A stretch of DNA of 64,000 nucleotides from Hemerocallis citrina (lineage: Eukaryota; Streptophyta; Magnoliopsida; Asparagales; Asphodelaceae). Location: assembly GCA_017893485.1 (NCBI GenBank), contig CM030358.1:145094393-145158392 (forward strand), given 5' to 3'. The position numbers and the translations under genes were made by a program. The notes under the pieces were generated by a model. That model was not told the origin of the DNA and did not search any database. It saw only the letters and a program-made list of their open reading frames with translations. Of this stretch, positions 21,610 to 32,631 are shown one piece after another (within the stretch, counting starts at the first letter, position 1; every line of letters begins with the position of its first letter).

Positions 21610-23333
21610 GTCAGCTGCCCCCTCTAGATAAGGGCTTCTATCTCATTCTTCAAGGCCCGACAATCATTCGTGTCGTGGCCGTGGTCCCGGTGATAACGGC
21701 ACCACTTCTCTTTATCCCTTTTCTTGGCAGGGGTGTTCATCCTCGGAGCAGGAGGTATGATCCCTTCCTTCTCAACTTCCATCATAATGGTAGAGACATT
21801 TGTGGTGAGGGGAGTAAACTTCTCGAATCTGGAGGGAGGTCGGCGCTGGCCGGCATTATCCTTCTGGAGCTTCTTGGCTCCTTCCTCTTCTATTCCATTT
21901 CTCTTAAATCCAGAGGAAGACCCCTCCAAGTTGGGGCGGTGCTCGGCTTCTTTGGCCTGAATGTACTTTTCACTTCGGAGGAGGAGGTCGGAAAAGTTCT
22001 GTGGGGGCTTCTTGGCGAGGGAGGAGCGGAGGTTGGCATTGAGGACATTAGATTGAAATGCTTCCGCAGCGACCGACTGGTCGAGGGATGCTATAGACCG
22101 GGCTTCAGCTGTGAACCTCTTCACATAGTCTCTCAACTTCTCACCCTTCTTCTGATGGAGGTACAGTAGCGAGATGCTGGTCTTCTTAGTTCTGCGGCTA
22201 CTTACAAAATGGGTGACGAAGAGAGTCTCGAATTGCTCGAAGGAGAATATTGAGGATGGGGCAAGGCGAGAGTACCATTCTCGAGCTGGGCCCTTGAGAG
22301 TTGCGGGGAAGATTTTGCAGAGGAGGGCATCGGAAGCTTGATGGATGAGCATTAGGGTCTTGAAGCTCTCGATGCGATCAACGGGGTCAGTCTCCCCAGA
22401 GTAGGTCTCAAATTAAGGAGGCTTGAAGCCGATTGGCACGGGCGCATCCATTATAGTTCGGGAAAAAGGAGGTCTGCTAGGACGAAGGGTCCTTCCTCTG
22501 AGCTTTTCTTGTCGGTCTAACTGACCCAAGCGCCTCTCCATCTCATGGAGACGGTGATAGACTGCATCGTCCCTCCGATGGTAATCTGGCGAGGCTCTCG
22601 ACTGGTCTTCATATAAGGGAGAGCGGGGGCTACGACGACGGTAGCTCTTGGAACGGTGAGGACTTGGTACATGCCTAGAGTTGCTGGGGGCTGGAGGAGG
22701 AGATGGGGACCGTCGGCGAGGACTTCGGACTGGAGGAGGAGAGGGAATCTTCGGAGCATTAGTGTTAGGACGGAGATTGAGAGCTTGTAGGACGGTTGCT
22801 TGGAACTGCTAGAACTCGGCACGGGTGATGGGTGCCTCATCGTTCCTAGGCTGTTGCCGACCTGTGGGGGAGTGTGGCCTTCTTCTGTGACGGTCGGGGG
22901 ACTCTCTCCATCCCCTTCTGATAGGGGACCTTCTGTATTCTCGGCGGTGAGGAGATCGCTCATCCGGATGGTGCTGGCGGGAGGTTCCCTCTCGGGCCCG
23001 CTTTTCATCCAGATGGCGGCGAAGGTCCTCATCCTTCTGCCGATTGAGGACGGCGTGGTGGTGATCGGAAGCCCGGGGATGGTGAGAGGCCATAGAGTCC
23101 GAAGAGGCGTTGTGGACGGAGACGTGATCCAGATGGAGAGGCTGTTTCTGAGGGTTAGGACCCTTAGGAGGCGGCTGATTCGGAGGAGGAGGAGGAAGGT
23201 CCTATTGGAGCGGGTCTTCCGCTGGAGGAGAAAGTTGCCCCTGCTGTTGGGTAGGTTGGATGGGGATTTCTTGCTGCTGATCGGGGTTGGGTCCTCTGTT
23301 GGACCCTCTGGATCTGACTTTCCTAGGAGGCAT
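21610..23333 (-). pseudogene. Element A gag region
   Basis: The N-terminal third is Arg/Ser/Pro-rich with many RSP-type words (for example RRSPIRRG), then the retrotransposon gag core (about 22390-22080) with FKTLMLIHQASDALL and GPAREWYSRLAP, then a zinc-knuckle variant CRYHRDHGHDTNDC (Cys-X2-His-X4-His-X4-Cys, about 21700-21659). Gag packages the genomic RNA. Stops at former Gln codons interrupt it. Confidence 0.85.
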
Positions 23334-23390
23334 TGCCGGAGTGGATCTGACCAACGGGAAGAGGAGAGGGTGCTATTCGTTAGTTTCCCA

Positions 23391-23403
23391 CAGACGGTGC
23401 CAA
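23391..23403 (-). other. Element A primer binding site
   Basis: On the minus strand TTGGCACCGTCTG follows the 5' LTR. B, C and D have TTGGCGCCGTCTG, whose TGGCGCCGT fits the 3' end of tRNA-Asp. A carries one substitution in it. Confidence 0.75.
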
Positions 23404-23405
23404 TC

Positions 23406-24003
23406 TGTTGCCGCTAAATTTGGTGTGGGGGCAAACAGATAGAATTTGTGGATTCTTAGGAAAACTGAATAGCAAACCTGTGTACCTGTTCCGTTGGAGA
23501 TTGAAGCTGACTCCTGCCGTACACCTGCAAAAAGTACGACACACCGGGGTTGTTCCCGGCGACGCACCCTCCGACACTCAAGTCAGTAATCAGGAAAGAT
23601 TATGCAAGAGCGCAAAAACTGGAGAAAGATTGATTACCTCTTAATGGAGATGGATGGGGGGTATTTATAGGCGCCGCTGGGATCAGATTAGAAATGTAAT
23701 CCCCCTGTGGTTAGATAAGGAATGTAATCCCTAATCCCCAGTGAAGGGATAGATATGAATCAGGGCCGTTGATTAGGATCTAACCAGAAACCCTAATTCT
23801 ATCCCTTCTGGACCGGGTTTGCTGCGGGTTGAGACCCGCACCCAGTTGAGGTGGATCCGTTCGCGGGTAAGTGGGTCTTCGGGGAAGATAACCAGTACCC
23901 GCTTCAGACCCGTTGGTAAGTGAAATTACCGTTTTACCCCTGAGCTTCAAGATTCGTACCCAATTTGGACAGTTCCGATTTAACCCCATTTTTAGCCACA
24001 TCA
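23406..24003 (-). repeat. Element A 5' LTR
   Basis: 598 bp with TG and CA ends. The TATA box CTATAAATA (minus) is at 23662-23670, so about 340 bp of U3 precede it. Confidence 0.93.
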
Positions 24004-24008
24004 GCAAC

Positions 24009-24721
24009 CAATCTGAATCTTAATTGGATCGATTTACATCCAAGCCGATTAAACTCGGTTTGGATTGAATTGGATGGTCGGTTTGGCGTGCTACTTTTCA
24101 CCTTCAACATCATTCATAATTTTGTTGAAATTTAAAAGATCAACTCCAATCAAACTTAAGAAACAATCTGCTATTTGTTATTCAGAAATGAATTTAAAAT
24201 GAAGATTCATAAAACCACAAGTTGTTAAATGAATTTTGCCATAATTGTTTGAGATGATGACATTTAAATGAGTGAGATAAACTACTTTTTCACTTGCATA
24301 CTTCTGTAATCTTAGTTTATTATCATAAAAGAAATATCAATAAACATAGCTAATTGAATTTCAGGTACAATAAAAAAAGATTTAGAAAATAATTTCTACT
24401 TGACTAGATTAAAGTAACTACTAAATGTTACATCAACTTCATAATTCTATTAAGCTGTGCCACACTGTAAATTAAATATTTTTCAACAACATAACGCACA
24501 GGATTATAGAGAATCAAAACATATGTAGAACAACTGCTCGGTTTGTATTAAAGAAATTAAAGAAGAGTGTTTGTATCTCTAAGAAAATGAGAAATGACTA
24601 TTTGTATATTCAAAAAATTAAAAGAGAACTATATTTTTTATGGACCTATGCATAGATGTACGGTTGGTTTGGTTTCATCGGTTATTTGAAAGTCTTATCC
24701 AACAACCGAACCAGTCCAGTT
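24009..24721. other. Middle part of element F
   Basis: AT-rich, with no coding sequence on either strand. It continues the sequence interrupted at 9904 (target duplication GCAAC) and is itself interrupted at 24721 by the LTR E. Confidence 0.55.
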
Positions 24722-25548
24722 TGTAACACCCCGCAAAATTGGAAATTACAATTTTGCCCTCGTGTGTTACGTACGTGTATTTTGTAACGTGTTTTCATTA
24801 TATATTGTGATTTCTAACTATTTGTGCATTTTCTGTATTGATTTCAGTCGACTAAAATATAATATTTCAACCTCTGTATTTTACGTACTTTATATGTGTT
24901 TTCGATGCACGTATCAATTGCGTATTTTTCTATCACTAAGTGTGATATTTCTATATTGACTATTTATTTTACATGTTCGAACTCGTTTTATAAAACGAAA
25001 ATTTATTTTCCCCTATTTTGAATAAAATGCATTTTTTAAATTTTGCACGTATGATGCACGTGCAAATTCTTATTCTCATTTTATTACTCTCATTATCTGT
25101 CTTTAACATGCATTAGTTTTAATTAGCATTTTCTTGATCCATGGACCTGTAGGATAAAATCTAGCCCACTAGAAGGGGAGCCCACTAGATAATTGAATGA
25201 ATTAATTAGTAACAAGCCCATGTAGCAAGCCCACCTTTAAAATCACATTTTTTGTTATGCATGTACTAATACATGACAAGTTACAAATGTTAGTATATAT
25301 TTAGAGTTATAGAAATGTATGCATATTTGTTTATGCACGTGTGCATGCATACACCTATGAACTTGGACCAAAAAGTGGGACAAGGGGAGGCCAGTTTTCA
25401 TACAAGGGAGGAGAAGAGATGGACTTTATGTTCATGAAGAGTGGGGAGATGAAAGGTTGTAAGTTTTAGGAGTTAGGAAAATAAAAGGTTGTATGAGTTA
25501 ATTAGGAGAGTTATTAGAGGTGTAAATTTGCAAACTAAACCCTCCCAA

Positions 25549-25560
25549 AACCCTATAAAT
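25549..25560 (+). promoter_or_regulatory. TATA box in LTR E
   Basis: ccctataaatag followed by an A/G-rich tract (aaagagaaagaaagaaaa...), the usual look of a plant LTR promoter and early transcript. Confidence 0.5.
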
Positions 25561-26800
25561 AGAACCATATTCTTATCTTTTTCATTACACCAAAAATATA
25601 TCAAAAGAGAAAGAAAGAAAAAGAAAGAGAAAGAGAAAGAAAGAAAAAAAAAGAGAGTGAGAGTTCTCTTGCTTGGAGCTTTGCTAGGAAAGGAAGGTTG
25701 CTAGGAGCAAAGAGGTACTTGTGAAGCTAGGAGCAAGAAGGAACCCTTTCCTTATAGTTTTTCAACCTTCAAACTAAGGTGGATGTTCTTATGCTTTCTA
25801 ACATAGAATTTGCATGCTAAACTAGTTAAAAGAGTAATATAAATTGAATGAGTTATTATGAATAAGAATCCATGCTAGTATCTCATGTAATGATTTAATT
25901 GTTACCATGCTAATAGTTTAAAGTATAAGAATTGAATGTGTAGATAAAATGGTAGCATAACATGCAATGTTTTGTTGAAATTTAGCAATTGAATGTTATT
26001 ATGCTAACTGAAAGTAAAGAAATAATCACATAGATCATGGTAGAATATTTGCAAATTCTTGTTTGACAAATGCGTGATGAGTATGAATGATTTTATTATG
26101 ACATACTTAGAAACATAATGTTTAAAAGAGAGAAAAGGGAAAGATAAATTTTATTATGTTTGGCTTGTCGACATATGAAAAAGATGATGGTTTTCGCATA
26201 AAGAAACATTTGTGATGTCCAAAGTCGATTTTTGAGATATAGTTGGTTTTTAGTAACAAGAATTTTATTTTGTAAGATGATGAATTTTTTAAACTAACCA
26301 TGATTTCTACAATTTCAAGTTTTATTGAAACATGTAAATTTTATAAAGTGAAGAGAAAATAATAGGAAAGGCATATCTAAATAATAAGTTGAACTTGTCT
26401 TTTGTATTTTTGATTCATTTCAGTTCTAAGAGAGATATTTTTCTATTAATTTGAAAGGATAGAACCATTAGGAAAATGATTTCTTTTCGAAAAAGAACTA
26501 TATGTCAGAATAGTGTAAACAAAAGAGTACTAATGAATTTCTAAACAGAAAATATATTTGGGCTTACTGGTTAGCCAGTGCACTACAAGTTATAAGAGGC
26601 TTTCGGTTCAAAGTTTGATAGTTGATTCTATATAAATTCATTTTTTTCTAAATCCCGAAATTGAAAGAGTGTTTAAAAGTAATCCGAAATGTATTTTGAA
26701 CACAAAGTCCATTTGGACTTCTTGGTCAGAGCGGGGGAGGCTTGGGCTCTGTGCTGGTTTCGGCCTTGGTTCAGGGGTTTGAAACCCGGCCTTTGTTTCC

Positions 26801-27592
26801 TGATGCTGTTTATTTCTGGGAGACGTGTGGATGCACCAGGTGTGAGTTCGGACTCAATTTGTATTGAAGGAGAATGCCGCTCGTCTGCCGACCTTCGGTT
26901 GACCTTCTGGGACCTACGATAAGCTCGGAAAGATGTTGAAGGCTGGGCTCGGATCGGAAGGGTCGGATCCGAGGTCTTGTGTACCTGCAGACGGTCCTGA
27001 AACACCGGGGTTTGTCCCGGTGGCGGACCCTCCGACGCTCTAGTCAGTCTCTGTGAGAGAGTAGCAATAACTAGGTATATTTAAGTGGCAAAAGATTCAT
27101 TACCTCAAAAGGTGGGTGTGGGTCTAGTATTTATAGAGAATCCCAACCGGGTTTGGTTCCACTTGGGGGCCGGGTCTGGATCCGAAAGCCCGTGGGCCTG
27201 ACGTGGCAGAAGGCCCAGGGGGTTTAGGGCGGACGTGGCAATACCAGGAGTGGTATAGGGCTGACGTGGCGAAACCCTTGGCGGTATTTGGAGTTGACGT
27301 GGCTGATCGTGGGTCTCCTGCGCTTCGGGGGGGAATCGGAGGGCCTAGGCTGCGCCAGGTCATCCTTCTGCTTCGCCGGAGAGGGGGGACGGCCTGTGGT
27401 ACTGTCACGGGTCGGACTCCGAGGACTACCAAGGCTCGTCGGCATGAGGAGGCCAGTACTGTGAGGGCAAACAGGAGGTTCGGCGCCGACCCTGAAGTGG
27501 TTCGAGGCCGAGCTAGATAGCTATTTTTACCTTTTCGAGTGAGAATTGTATTGGGCCCTGGTTGGGCCTCAGGCCATTTTTACCCTATCACA
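26801..27592 (-). repeat. Element B 3' LTR
   Basis: 792 bp. The TATA box (CTATAAATA, minus) is at about 27128-27136. Upstream of it in element sense are four ACGTGGC words at 27201, 27233, 27264 and 27297, about 32 bp apart. Confidence 0.95.
27201..27303 (-). promoter_or_regulatory. Array of four ACGTGGC (ABRE/G-box-like) sites in the LTR promoter
   Basis: Plus-strand words TGACGTGGC or GGACGTGGC start near 27199, 27231, 27262 and 27295; read in element sense they are GCCACGTC(A). The spacing of 31-33 bp is about three helical turns. The 5' LTR (34960-35751) has the same array at corresponding places. Plant bZIP factors bind ACGTGGC cores. D has two good and two decayed copies (about 55461-55565). 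Confidence 0.6.
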
Positions 27593-27689
27593 CAAGCCCC
27601 CCACTCCTGCGGGGGTGCGGGAGCAAGCCTTGGGGGAGTGTTCATGGTTGTGGAAAAAATGGGAGGACGACTCACAGGGCCTTCTTGGT

Positions 27690-28620
27690 GGGGTTGTTCT
27701 GAGGCTTTGACCGGACCTCGAGCTTGTCGAGGGTTTATGGGTAAGTGAAGGCGATGGCGAACCGTTCGTACCTTCCGGAGAAGAGTACCCTGGTGCCTGT
27801 CAGAACCTCGAGAGGACGAGGGTTTATGCATCGACAAGGGTGATGGCGAGCCGTTGTTTCTTCCTGAGAAGAGTACCCAGGTGCCAGACCGGACCTCGAG
27901 CTGGCGAGGGATTACGGGTCGGTGAGGGTGAAGGCGAGCCGTTGTTTCTTCCTGAGAAGAGTACCCGGGTGCCAGACCGAACCTCAAGATGAGGGGGAAT
28001 TATGGGCTGGTAAGGGTGATGGCCAGCCGGTGGATCTTCCGAAGAAGAGTACCCAGGTGCCAGACCGGACCTCGAGCTGGCGAGGGATTACGGGTCGGTG
28101 AGGGTGAAGGCGAGCCGTTGTTTCTTCCTGAGAAGAGTACCCTGGTGCTAGACCGAACCTCGAGATGAGGGGGAATTATGGGCTGGTAAGGGTGATGGCC
28201 AGCCGGTGGATCTTCCGAAGAAGAGTACCCAGGTGCCAGACTGGACCTCGAGCTGGCGAGGGATTACGGGTCGGTGAGGTCGAAGGCGAGCCGTTGTTTC
28301 TTCCTGAGAAGAGTACCCTGGTGCCAGACCGAACCTCGAGATGAGGGGGAATTATGGGCTGGTAAGGGTGATGGCCAGCCGGTGGATCTTCCGAAGAAGA
28401 GTACCCAGGTGCCAGACCGGACCTCGAGCTGGCGAGGGATTACGGGTCGGTGAGGGTGAAGGCGAGCCGTTGTTTCTTCCTGAGAAGAGTACCCTGGTGC
28501 CAGGCCGAACCTCGAAATGAGGGGGAATTATGGGCTGGTAAGGGTGATGGCCAGCCGGTGGATCCTCCGAAGAGGGGTGCCCTGGTGCCAGACCGGACCT
28601 CGAGCTGGCGAGGGGTTTAT
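27690..28620 (+). repeat. Element B tandem array: 88-bp monomers in 176-bp dimers
   Basis: The dimer anchor ctcgagctgg recurs at 27895, 28071, 28247, 28423 and 28599, steps of exactly 176 bp. Each dimer holds two related 88-bp halves (one with atgagggggaattatg, the other with ctggcgagggattacg). The array lies upstream of the antisense-gene promoters, as the unrelated 223-bp array does in A. Confidence 0.95.
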
Positions 28621-28832
28621 AGGTCGGGCCGTTTGTGGGCGAACCGTTTGTGCCTTGGGGCTGTTTGAGTAGGGTAGTCTGTTGTTTTCGCGGAGCATTT
28701 GGGGGCGCCCTGGGATCTGTGCAAGGTTCCCAGTTCCTAGGTGCGTTAATGGCGCCGCCTAATAAATGTATGGCGCATGGTCTTCCGTCGTTTGGTTTTC
28801 CCCATGTCATAAAGGCCAGCCCCTGGGGGAGG

Positions 28833-28841
28833 CTATAAGTA
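28833..28841 (+). promoter_or_regulatory. Distal TATA box upstream of the element B antisense gene
   Basis: CTATAAGTA in gggggaggctataagtaccc, after catgtcataaaggc. D has the same context with CTATAAATA at 56936-56944. It would give a leader of about 950 nt before the ATG. Confidence 0.5.
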
Positions 28842-28859
28842 CCCCCCCCCCCTCTTTCT

Positions 28860-29640
28860 CGTAGTGGATCAGATCAAAGCAAGGGTGGTCTGTTTGGCCC
28901 TTAAAGGTGTCTGCTTCGGCGGACGCCTGTCTCTTGATAATTTTTACCCCCGGTTGTGTCGGAGAGGTAGTTTCTTTGTCGCCCGGATCTTCTCTTGGAT
29001 CTGATGGCCCTGATGTGGCGGCTAGATCCAGGGGGGATCCGGGCGAGAAGGACAACGACCGAACTTCGAAGGGTGAGCAGTTTGCAACAGGGGAGATGAA
29101 GGGCGTTCCGGGCCGGTTGTTTGCAACTGTGAAGGTTTCGTTGCTGGAGTAGGCTGGACTTTTGCAGTTGCATCAACTGGCTCGGAATGGTGCACTTCTT
29201 TCGACCTCTGGGTGTTGATCTGCTTTCGACCGGGGTGCTTGCCGAGGGGGGCGTCTTGAAGCTTTGGGCCCCGGGTAGATGAGTCGTTCTCCGATTGGAG
29301 GCTGACTACTCTGCGTCCCAATAGGGCTCCAGGTTGAGGCGGTTTCTGTCTCACCCGGGAACAGTTCGGGTCTTCGGCCGATGACGCTGTAAGCCCCGAG
29401 CTGCTCACGGGTGAAAGGGGAACCGACCCAGTCTCGGAGCCCGGGGCGTCTGTCTGAGGACGGCGCCTTAAATCTTAAAAATAAAAATGTTCCCTCCTTC
29501 GAATACTTCTTCCGCGCTGACCTCCTCGTCTGGCTGCCAGTCTGTCAATGGATGATGTCAGCATCGCACGTTTTGAGGATGTGGCGCGAATTCCCAGGCG
29601 GCAGTTGCATGTCAGATAGGTGAACAGTACTCGCGGAAAT
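28860..29640 (+). other. Element B leader region before the proximal promoter
   Basis: No convincing gene. It is similar to D 56950-57600 and contains one copy of a unit around cacccgggaacagttcggg that is present twice in D. Confidence 0.5.
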
Positions 29641-29660
29641 CGAGGAGTCGCTTTTATCTC

Positions 29661-29669
29661 CTATAAATA
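29661..29669 (+). promoter_or_regulatory. Proximal TATA box of the element B antisense gene
   Basis: CTATAAATA, 158 bp before the ATG at 29819. The preceding aaatcgaggagtcg and the CT-rich sequence after it are nearly the same in D. Confidence 0.65.
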
Positions 29670-29818
29670 TCCCCCCTTCTCCCCTATCTGTCCACTCCTT
29701 TCTTTTTCAAAAGAATTTTTTCAACACTTCAACGCTCATCTTCGCACCTTGCTGTACCAGGCTCGCCCTTCCAAAGTAACCCCAGGTGAGTTGGCAAGTC
29801 TACTTAGCTTAGGCATAG

Positions 29819-32092
29819 ATGGACAGGGCTCAGTCTGGCTCATCAGCGTCGACATCTAGGGGGGAAGTGGAGCCTATCTCTGACTCGACGTCCTGGGAGG
29901 AGCCCGTACTCGAGGAGGAGTCAGTGTACGTTGATGAGTCTTCTGACACGGTTTCGTGGGAGGAGCCGGTGGTTGAGGAGGAGGTACATGGTGCGAGGCT
30001 GTCGCGCTCTCGTCGTCCCTTCGCGGTGGAGAGCAGTGAGTCGGAGGAAGCGACTGATGGTTCGGACGACGTCCGTGTTTTGGAGTTGGCTACCGAGGGA
30101 GAGAGAGGCGAGGGCGGCATTGTGAGGAGATCCACGGTTCAGGGTGCAGGTCCGAGTTCCATGCTGACTGGTCGGGGGCCCTTATTCACTCCCCCGCCGG
30201 AGCGAACCGAGAAGAGGAAGAAGGCTCCGAGGAAGGTAGGGTCGGGGACTGGTGGTTCGAGCCAGGGGACAGGTTCGCCCGTGTAGCTAAAGCATTTCCG
30301 TCAATATCCTGACGACCTGTCCGACCCGGAGCTCTTTGGTGTGCAGGCCTCTTCGCCGAGTCGGACGAGAGTGTTGATGGACGCGATTCTGACTATCTTG
30401 GATGGCGGGGACTTGGAGGTTTTGAAGCTGGCATACCACATAGGTCCTAGTTACGAGTTGATGCTGCCAAGCTCTACTCTTCGCCCAACCGATCCCCTGT
30501 CTGCTTGGTATTGTGTCTTCCCTGTGGACGCGTTTATTTCTGGACTGAGGCTGCCGGTCCATCCGTTTGTTCGAGAAGTGTTGAATTGGGCCTCCTTGGC
30601 GCCGATGCAGTATGGGCCGAACTCTTGGAAGCAGATAATCAGTTTTGTACTGATGTGCGAGGAACAACGGGTACCCCTGCGCTTGAACGTGTTCCGAGCG
30701 ACGCTGATGATTAGTTCGGCGGCCGAGGGGGTTTACTATATCTCCCCCCGGAGCAGGAGGAAGGTTGTTCATAGCCACCCGGACTCTATCAAGGATTGGA
30801 AGAAAAAATATCTGGTGATCCGGAGTGAAGAGCCCTGGGACATTCCGACTCGATGGAACTACTCCAAGCCGAGTTATCCTGCACCGGGGCAGGGGGATCT
30901 GACGGCTGAGGAGTGGGGGTTTGTCGAGCGTCTCCGTTTGTCCCCTAGTATTAATTGGACGAAGGTGACGGAGGTTCGCCTGGCGAGCGTTGGACTGAGC
31001 CCAGCCGTTCTCCGTATGTAGTTGTTTCTTTTCCCTCGATCCTTTCGTACATTCTTGCTCATCGCTCTTAATGGTTTTTTCTGTAGATATGGATGAGGCA
31101 TCGATCCAAGCAAGGAGGCTCGCCATGAAGAAGGAAAATGCCGAGAAGAAGAAGGGGGAGGCGGCAAAGAGGCCGAGGGAGCTGCCCCTTGTTATCTCGG
31201 AGGTACCGCTCGAGCCGAGGGTTAAGAGGACTCGTTCGGAAACGGGCAAGGGGGGTGCCCCTTTGAGGGGTAAGGGCCCGGCGAGGGCATCCGATCTTGA
31301 TAAGGGGAAAGGTCCCTTGGTAGGGGTCGAGGAGGAGGACCCGGTGGTGGAGTTGTTGCGGCAGCGGTGGGCGCCGGACTGGTCGGTTCGGATGGGCGAC
31401 TGTCTGATCGAGGAAGCCCAGGCCGTAGAGGTGGTGGAGAAGCTGGAGACACCTCGTGATCGCCAGATGATGGAGAACGAGCCCGTGGAGGTGGCATTCA
31501 CGCGCCTGGCGCAGGCCACCGTGTTGGTAAGCTTGTCGACCTCCTCCTTTCTGTTTGGTCTTGCCTTAGGAGTTTTCTTCTAATCTGCGTCTTTCGGTTG
31601 CAGGCTTGTATGCAGGGAGCTAATGTGAAGAATCTCTACGAAGCGTCCTTGTTTCAAGAGCGTGCTCGGGCGGACAAGAGCGGACGAGAGACGAAGGAGA
31701 TGCGGATCGAGCTCGAGGGTTCGCGTCAGAGGGAGCAGCAGATGAAGCTGGAGCTCGAGGCCAAGGACACCGAGTGGGGGAAGAGGGTGGCCTCCTTGAA
31801 GAGGAAGTTTGCCAAGGAGAAGGGGGAGTTGACAGCTGCGTTCGCCAATGAGAGGAAAGAGCTGAAGGATGCGGGCCAGCGGATGGTGATAGCCGCCCAG
31901 GATGAGTGCTACGCGAAGGCGCTCAGTCACGTGAGGCATTTCTATCCGACCCTTGATCTGTCGAACTTCGAGTATGACATGGAGATTGATGGGACCCCGA
32001 AGATTCCTGCCGGAGAGGGGCTCGTTGACAACCCGGCCGTCGATCCTCCTGTGAACCCGATCGACGCCGAGGAGGGAAATCGAGTTGTATAA
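29819..32092 (+). pseudogene. Element B antisense gene ORF1: Transposase_28-like domain plus coiled coil (three exons, one stop)
   Basis: Exons are 29819-31013, 31087-31526 and 31604-32092; introns of 73 and 77 nt are in phases 1 and 0. Joined length is 707 codons with a single TAG at 30284-30286. Residues 1-160 are acidic and Ser/Glu-rich; about 204-347 is the conserved domain with FPVDAFISGLRLPVHPF, YGPNSWKQIISF, DSIKDWKKKYLVIRSEEPW; exon 2 is basic (KKENAEKKKGEAAKR) and ends near WAPDWSVRMGD; exon 3 is a coiled coil with DECYAKALSHV and FEYDMEIDG. The A/C version shares the domain and intron sites but differs elsewhere. Role unknown. Confidence 0.87.
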
Positions 32093-32099
32093 TTTTGTC

Positions 32100-32631
32100 T
32101 TTCTTTCTTCTTTCCTCCTTTCGATTGTATTTGCCTCCCGCGGACTGGCCCCCGTCTTTACGTGTATATATAAAAAGTAATTCGGACTTGCCAAGGGTTT
32201 TGACGCTGGTCGTTTCCGGATCTCCCCGCTTATGTGCTTCGAGTTGGCTCACTTCGTAGGTTGTGGCCTCCCTTCCCGAGGTAGGCCCCCGTCGTTCCGA
32301 CGTGGCGTGCCGCTCGAGACGAGGGGAGTATTTCTGTAACGGCCTTTGCCCCGGTTGACAGTGTATAAAGTGATGAAGGGGATGTGGCTCGGCCTTATTG
32401 TTTTGCGAGGAATCGGAGTGGGGCGAGGTGACGCCTTGGGGGTCGACCCCCTAACCGGATATTAGGTCGGGTCTGCCGAGGCGTTTGGAGTATGATACAA
32501 CGAGACTTCCTTAGTATAAGATAGGGGGGGGGGCCGCTAAAAACGGTCCTATACAAAGGAAAGCTTTACAAAAGGTTTACTTCTAGCTAAGTTAAAGTCT
32601 AGGCTTGCTCTTTGCAGGAGTTCACTGGGTG
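32100..32631. other. Element B untranslated region between antisense gene and protease remnant
   Basis: It matches the 3' region of D (60000-61200) with the coiled-coil ORF2 deleted: the shared gacgtggcgtg is followed almost at once by a stretch close to that after D's ORF2 stop. No gene remains. Confidence 0.6.

Larger units (their letters stand above)
17633..23333 (-). pseudogene. Element A gag-pol polyprotein (gag, PR, RT, RNase H, integrase), decayed
   Basis: From the ATG at 23333 (MPPRKVRSRG) one frame carries gag, protease, reverse transcriptase and RNase H. In-frame stops replace former Gln codons near 23200 (TAG), 22808 (TAG), 22414 (TAA) and 21624 (TAG), with another at about 19173 (TAG in RNase H). 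A frameshift near 18440-18480 splits integrase, and TGA replaces an Arg codon near 17720. The polyprotein would end YQERAPAPF at 17633. A readable copy of this kind would make the capsid and copy its RNA into DNA inside it, primed near the LTR. Confidence 0.93.
9905..24003 (-). mobile_element. Element A: Ty3/gypsy (TAT-like) LTR retrotransposon, near full length
   Basis: The 5-bp target duplication GCAAC is at 9900-9904 and 24004-24008. In element order (minus strand): LTR 24003-23406, primer site 23403-23391, one-frame gag-PR-RT-RH-IN 23333-17633, a 111-bp repeat array, an antisense gene block on the plus strand (12588-16586), a 223-bp repeat array, a polypurine tract, LTR 10501-9905. Total 14.1 kb. 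The LTRs differ at about 15 of 597 sites by eye. gag-pol is broken mainly by stops at former Gln codons, so it is not autonomous now. C is from the same family. Confidence 0.93.

Noticed and set aside
29776..29818. A short intron in the 5' leader of the B antisense gene (gtgagt to catag)
   Set aside because: At about 33-43 nt it is below the usual minimum for plant introns, and D's version differs.
30287..31519. 410-codon minus-strand open frame in B
   Set aside because: It lies opposite the conserved Transposase_28-like exons and spans their introns. Its sequence has no motif and is not conserved in D.
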